Origin: an uncultured Lachnospiraceae bacterium
Lineage (GTDB): Bacteria > Bacillota > Clostridia > Lachnospirales > Lachnospiraceae
Reading direction: 5' to 3'
Length of the DNA: 7,533 bases
Assembly (NCBI GenBank): GCA_934351765.1
Contig: CAKRJM010000106.1
Coordinates: 1 to 7,533, forward strand
Part shown: positions 6,759-7,533 of the stretch, one piece after another
Position numbering within the stretch: position 1 is the first letter of the stretch
Layout: every line of letters starts with the position of its first letter
The notes under the pieces: model-generated
What the model saw: the letters and a program-made list of their open reading frames with translations, nothing else
Databases searched by the model: none
What the model was told of the DNA's origin: nothing
Made by a program: the position numbers and the translations under genes

Positions 6759-7388
6759 CTATTTTAAGCGTCCCAGTACGCTTTCGAATACTTCGTCCGC
6801 CAGCTTCGTATACTTCTCCAGCATGGCATCTGCCTTGGTATTCAGTTCTTCCGCGTACTCTCTGTTCTTCATGGATTTTGTGTTGATGTAAACATTCAGG
6901 CTTGCACCCTGGAGCGCAGCCTTGCAGAATACGGCGCCGACACCGGCATCACTGATGGCAAGGGCAGAACCCTTTGCCGCAAATTCCTTAATGAGATCCA
7001 GTGCCTCACAGCACTTTTCCATGATCTCCATGGGTACGGAGCAGGCATCCTTTAACACGATCTCCATGACACGTGCCTTTTCTGCCTTCTCTTCTTCGGT
7101 CTCACGGGGCATTCCATATGCCTTGGAAAGGGGCTCGAACACTTCCGCATCACGCTCGATCAGAGCCAGAAGCTCTTTCTGGAGCGCGTCAGCCTTTCCC
7201 TTTAACTCCCACATTTCCTCCTCGACATCCGCATATTTTTTCTTGCCGACAGTCAGGGAGCCGACCATATTTCCAAGTGCGGTGCCGACAGCACCAACCA
7301 GGGCACTTGCGCCGCCGCCGCCGGGAACGGGAGCCTTGGATGCCAGAACCTCTACAAACTCATTGCATGCAACTGTTGAAAAACCCAT
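6759..7388 (-). CDS. fchA: Methenyltetrahydrofolate cyclohydrolase, FchA / cyclodeaminase family
   Basis: The protein has 209 residues, the usual size for stand-alone members of the formiminotransferase-cyclodeaminase C-terminal family. Recognisable parts are APVPGGGGASALVGAVGTAL (19-38), then LTVGKKKY; a long helical, charged middle; and SDAGVGAVFCKAALQGASLN, with the conserved SDxGVGA loop, followed by the VYINTKS segment. The family performs methenyl-THF cyclohydrolysis or formimino-THF cyclodeamination. The position between fhs and folD, and the absence of histidine-degradation genes, point to cyclohydrolase (FchA) in the cytoplasm. GGAGGT lies 8 nt before the ATG. It is the middle gene of a minus-strand operon, with a strong hairpin in the 60-nt gap after fhs. 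A cyclodeaminase role remains possible. Confidence 0.9.
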   Translation of the reverse strand: MGFSTVACNEFVEVLASKAPVPGGGGASALVGAVGTALGNMVGSLTVGKKKYADVEEEMWELKGKADALQKELLALIERDAEVFEPLSKAYGMPRETEEEKAEKARVMEIVLKDACSVPMEIMEKCCEALDLIKEFAAKGSALAISDAGVGAVFCKAALQGASLNVYINTKSMKNREYAEELNTKADAMLEKYTKLADEVFESVLGRLK

Positions 7389-7410
7389 TGTCTCCTACCT
7401 CCATGATGAT

Positions 7411-7437
7411 TAGGGATTCCGCTTTGCGGAATCCCTA
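7411..7437 (-). repeat. Perfect intercistronic hairpin between fhs and fchA
   Basis: TAGGGATTCCGC and GCGGAATCCCTA are perfect 12-bp inverted arms around a 3-nt loop (TTT on plus, AAA on minus). The hairpin starts 11 nt after the fhs stop. On the minus strand it is followed by ATCATCATGGAGG, not by a U-tract, and then by the fchA ribosome binding site 9 nt on. A full terminator is therefore unlikely; it more likely protects or processes the fhs mRNA 3' end, attenuates downstream expression, or is a dispersed palindromic repeat. Confidence 0.75.
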
Positions 7438-7448
7438 TGGTTCTTTCT

Positions 7449-7533
7449 TTAGAATAAGCCTGTGATCTTTCCGGTCTCATCTACATCGATCTTCTCAGCC
7501 GCGGGTACCTTGGGCAGTCCGGGCATGGTCATG
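7449..7533 (-). CDS. fhs: Formate--tetrahydrofolate ligase, C-terminal end only
   Basis: Only the last 27 residues and the TAA stop are inside the window. They read MTMPGLPKVPAAEKIDV, then a short charged stretch and GKITGLF, which is the characteristic end of formyl-THF synthetases: MTMPGLP, then P-A-A-x-x-I-D-V and a terminal GLF. The enzyme couples formate to THF using ATP, making 10-formyl-THF, the substrate for the cyclohydrolase step. The gene order fhs-fchA-folD on one strand supports the call. The promoter and the rest of the gene lie outside. Confidence 0.88.
   Translation of the reverse strand, partial: MTMPGLPKVPAAEKIDVDETGKITGLF

Noticed and set aside
7411..7437. Hairpin as a terminator of fhs
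   Set aside because: No U-tract follows on the minus strand, and the downstream genes are the next pathway steps with no clear promoter of their own in the gap.

Overview
The window looks like chromosomal DNA from a Gram-positive anaerobe of the Clostridia, most likely Lachnospiraceae. The reasons are strong AGGAGG-type ribosome binding sites, compact operons, a clostridial fhs-fchA-folD one-carbon cluster, an AgrC-type GHKL kinase and a Firmicutes-style cardiolipin synthase. The genus assignment is inference; no rRNA or tRNA is present.

Layout. On the minus strand at the left edge is a sirtuin-like gene (1-762, 3' end outside the window), with its own promoter (about 810-838). Upstream of it are a Rho-independent terminator (886-929) and a two-gene minus-strand operon, deoD (purine nucleoside phosphorylase, 2525-3238) followed 15 nt later by cls (cardiolipin synthase, 980-2509). 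A divergent promoter region (about 3288-3354) separates deoD from a plus-strand pair: a YdcZ/DUF606-type DMT transporter (3428-4330) and, 30 nt later, a membrane GHKL histidine kinase (4361-5719). A long hairpin at 5719-5795 with U-tracts on both sides ends this pair and also the convergent minus-strand operon fhs (only the last 28 codons seen) - fchA (6759-7388) - folD (5811-6692).

How the genes work together. Fhs, FchA and FolD catalyse consecutive steps from formate to 5,10-methylene-THF: formyl-THF synthesis, cyclisation to methenyl-THF and reduction. They form the methyl-branch entry of the Wood-Ljungdahl pathway in acetogens, or a general one-carbon supply in other anaerobes. This FolD lacks the Lys and Gln normally needed for cyclohydrolase activity, which fits a division of labour with FchA. 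DeoD works in nucleoside salvage and Cls in membrane lipid synthesis. The transporter and kinase form an operon without a visible response regulator.

The two most unusual things are the sirtuin-like protein, whose NAD-binding and catalytic motifs (including the catalytic His, now Cys) are altered while the zinc-binding cysteines remain, and the FolD with an apparently inactivated cyclohydrolase site next to a dedicated cyclohydrolase. I see no mobile element, CRISPR array or phage gene. No gene-free stretch exceeds about 220 nt.
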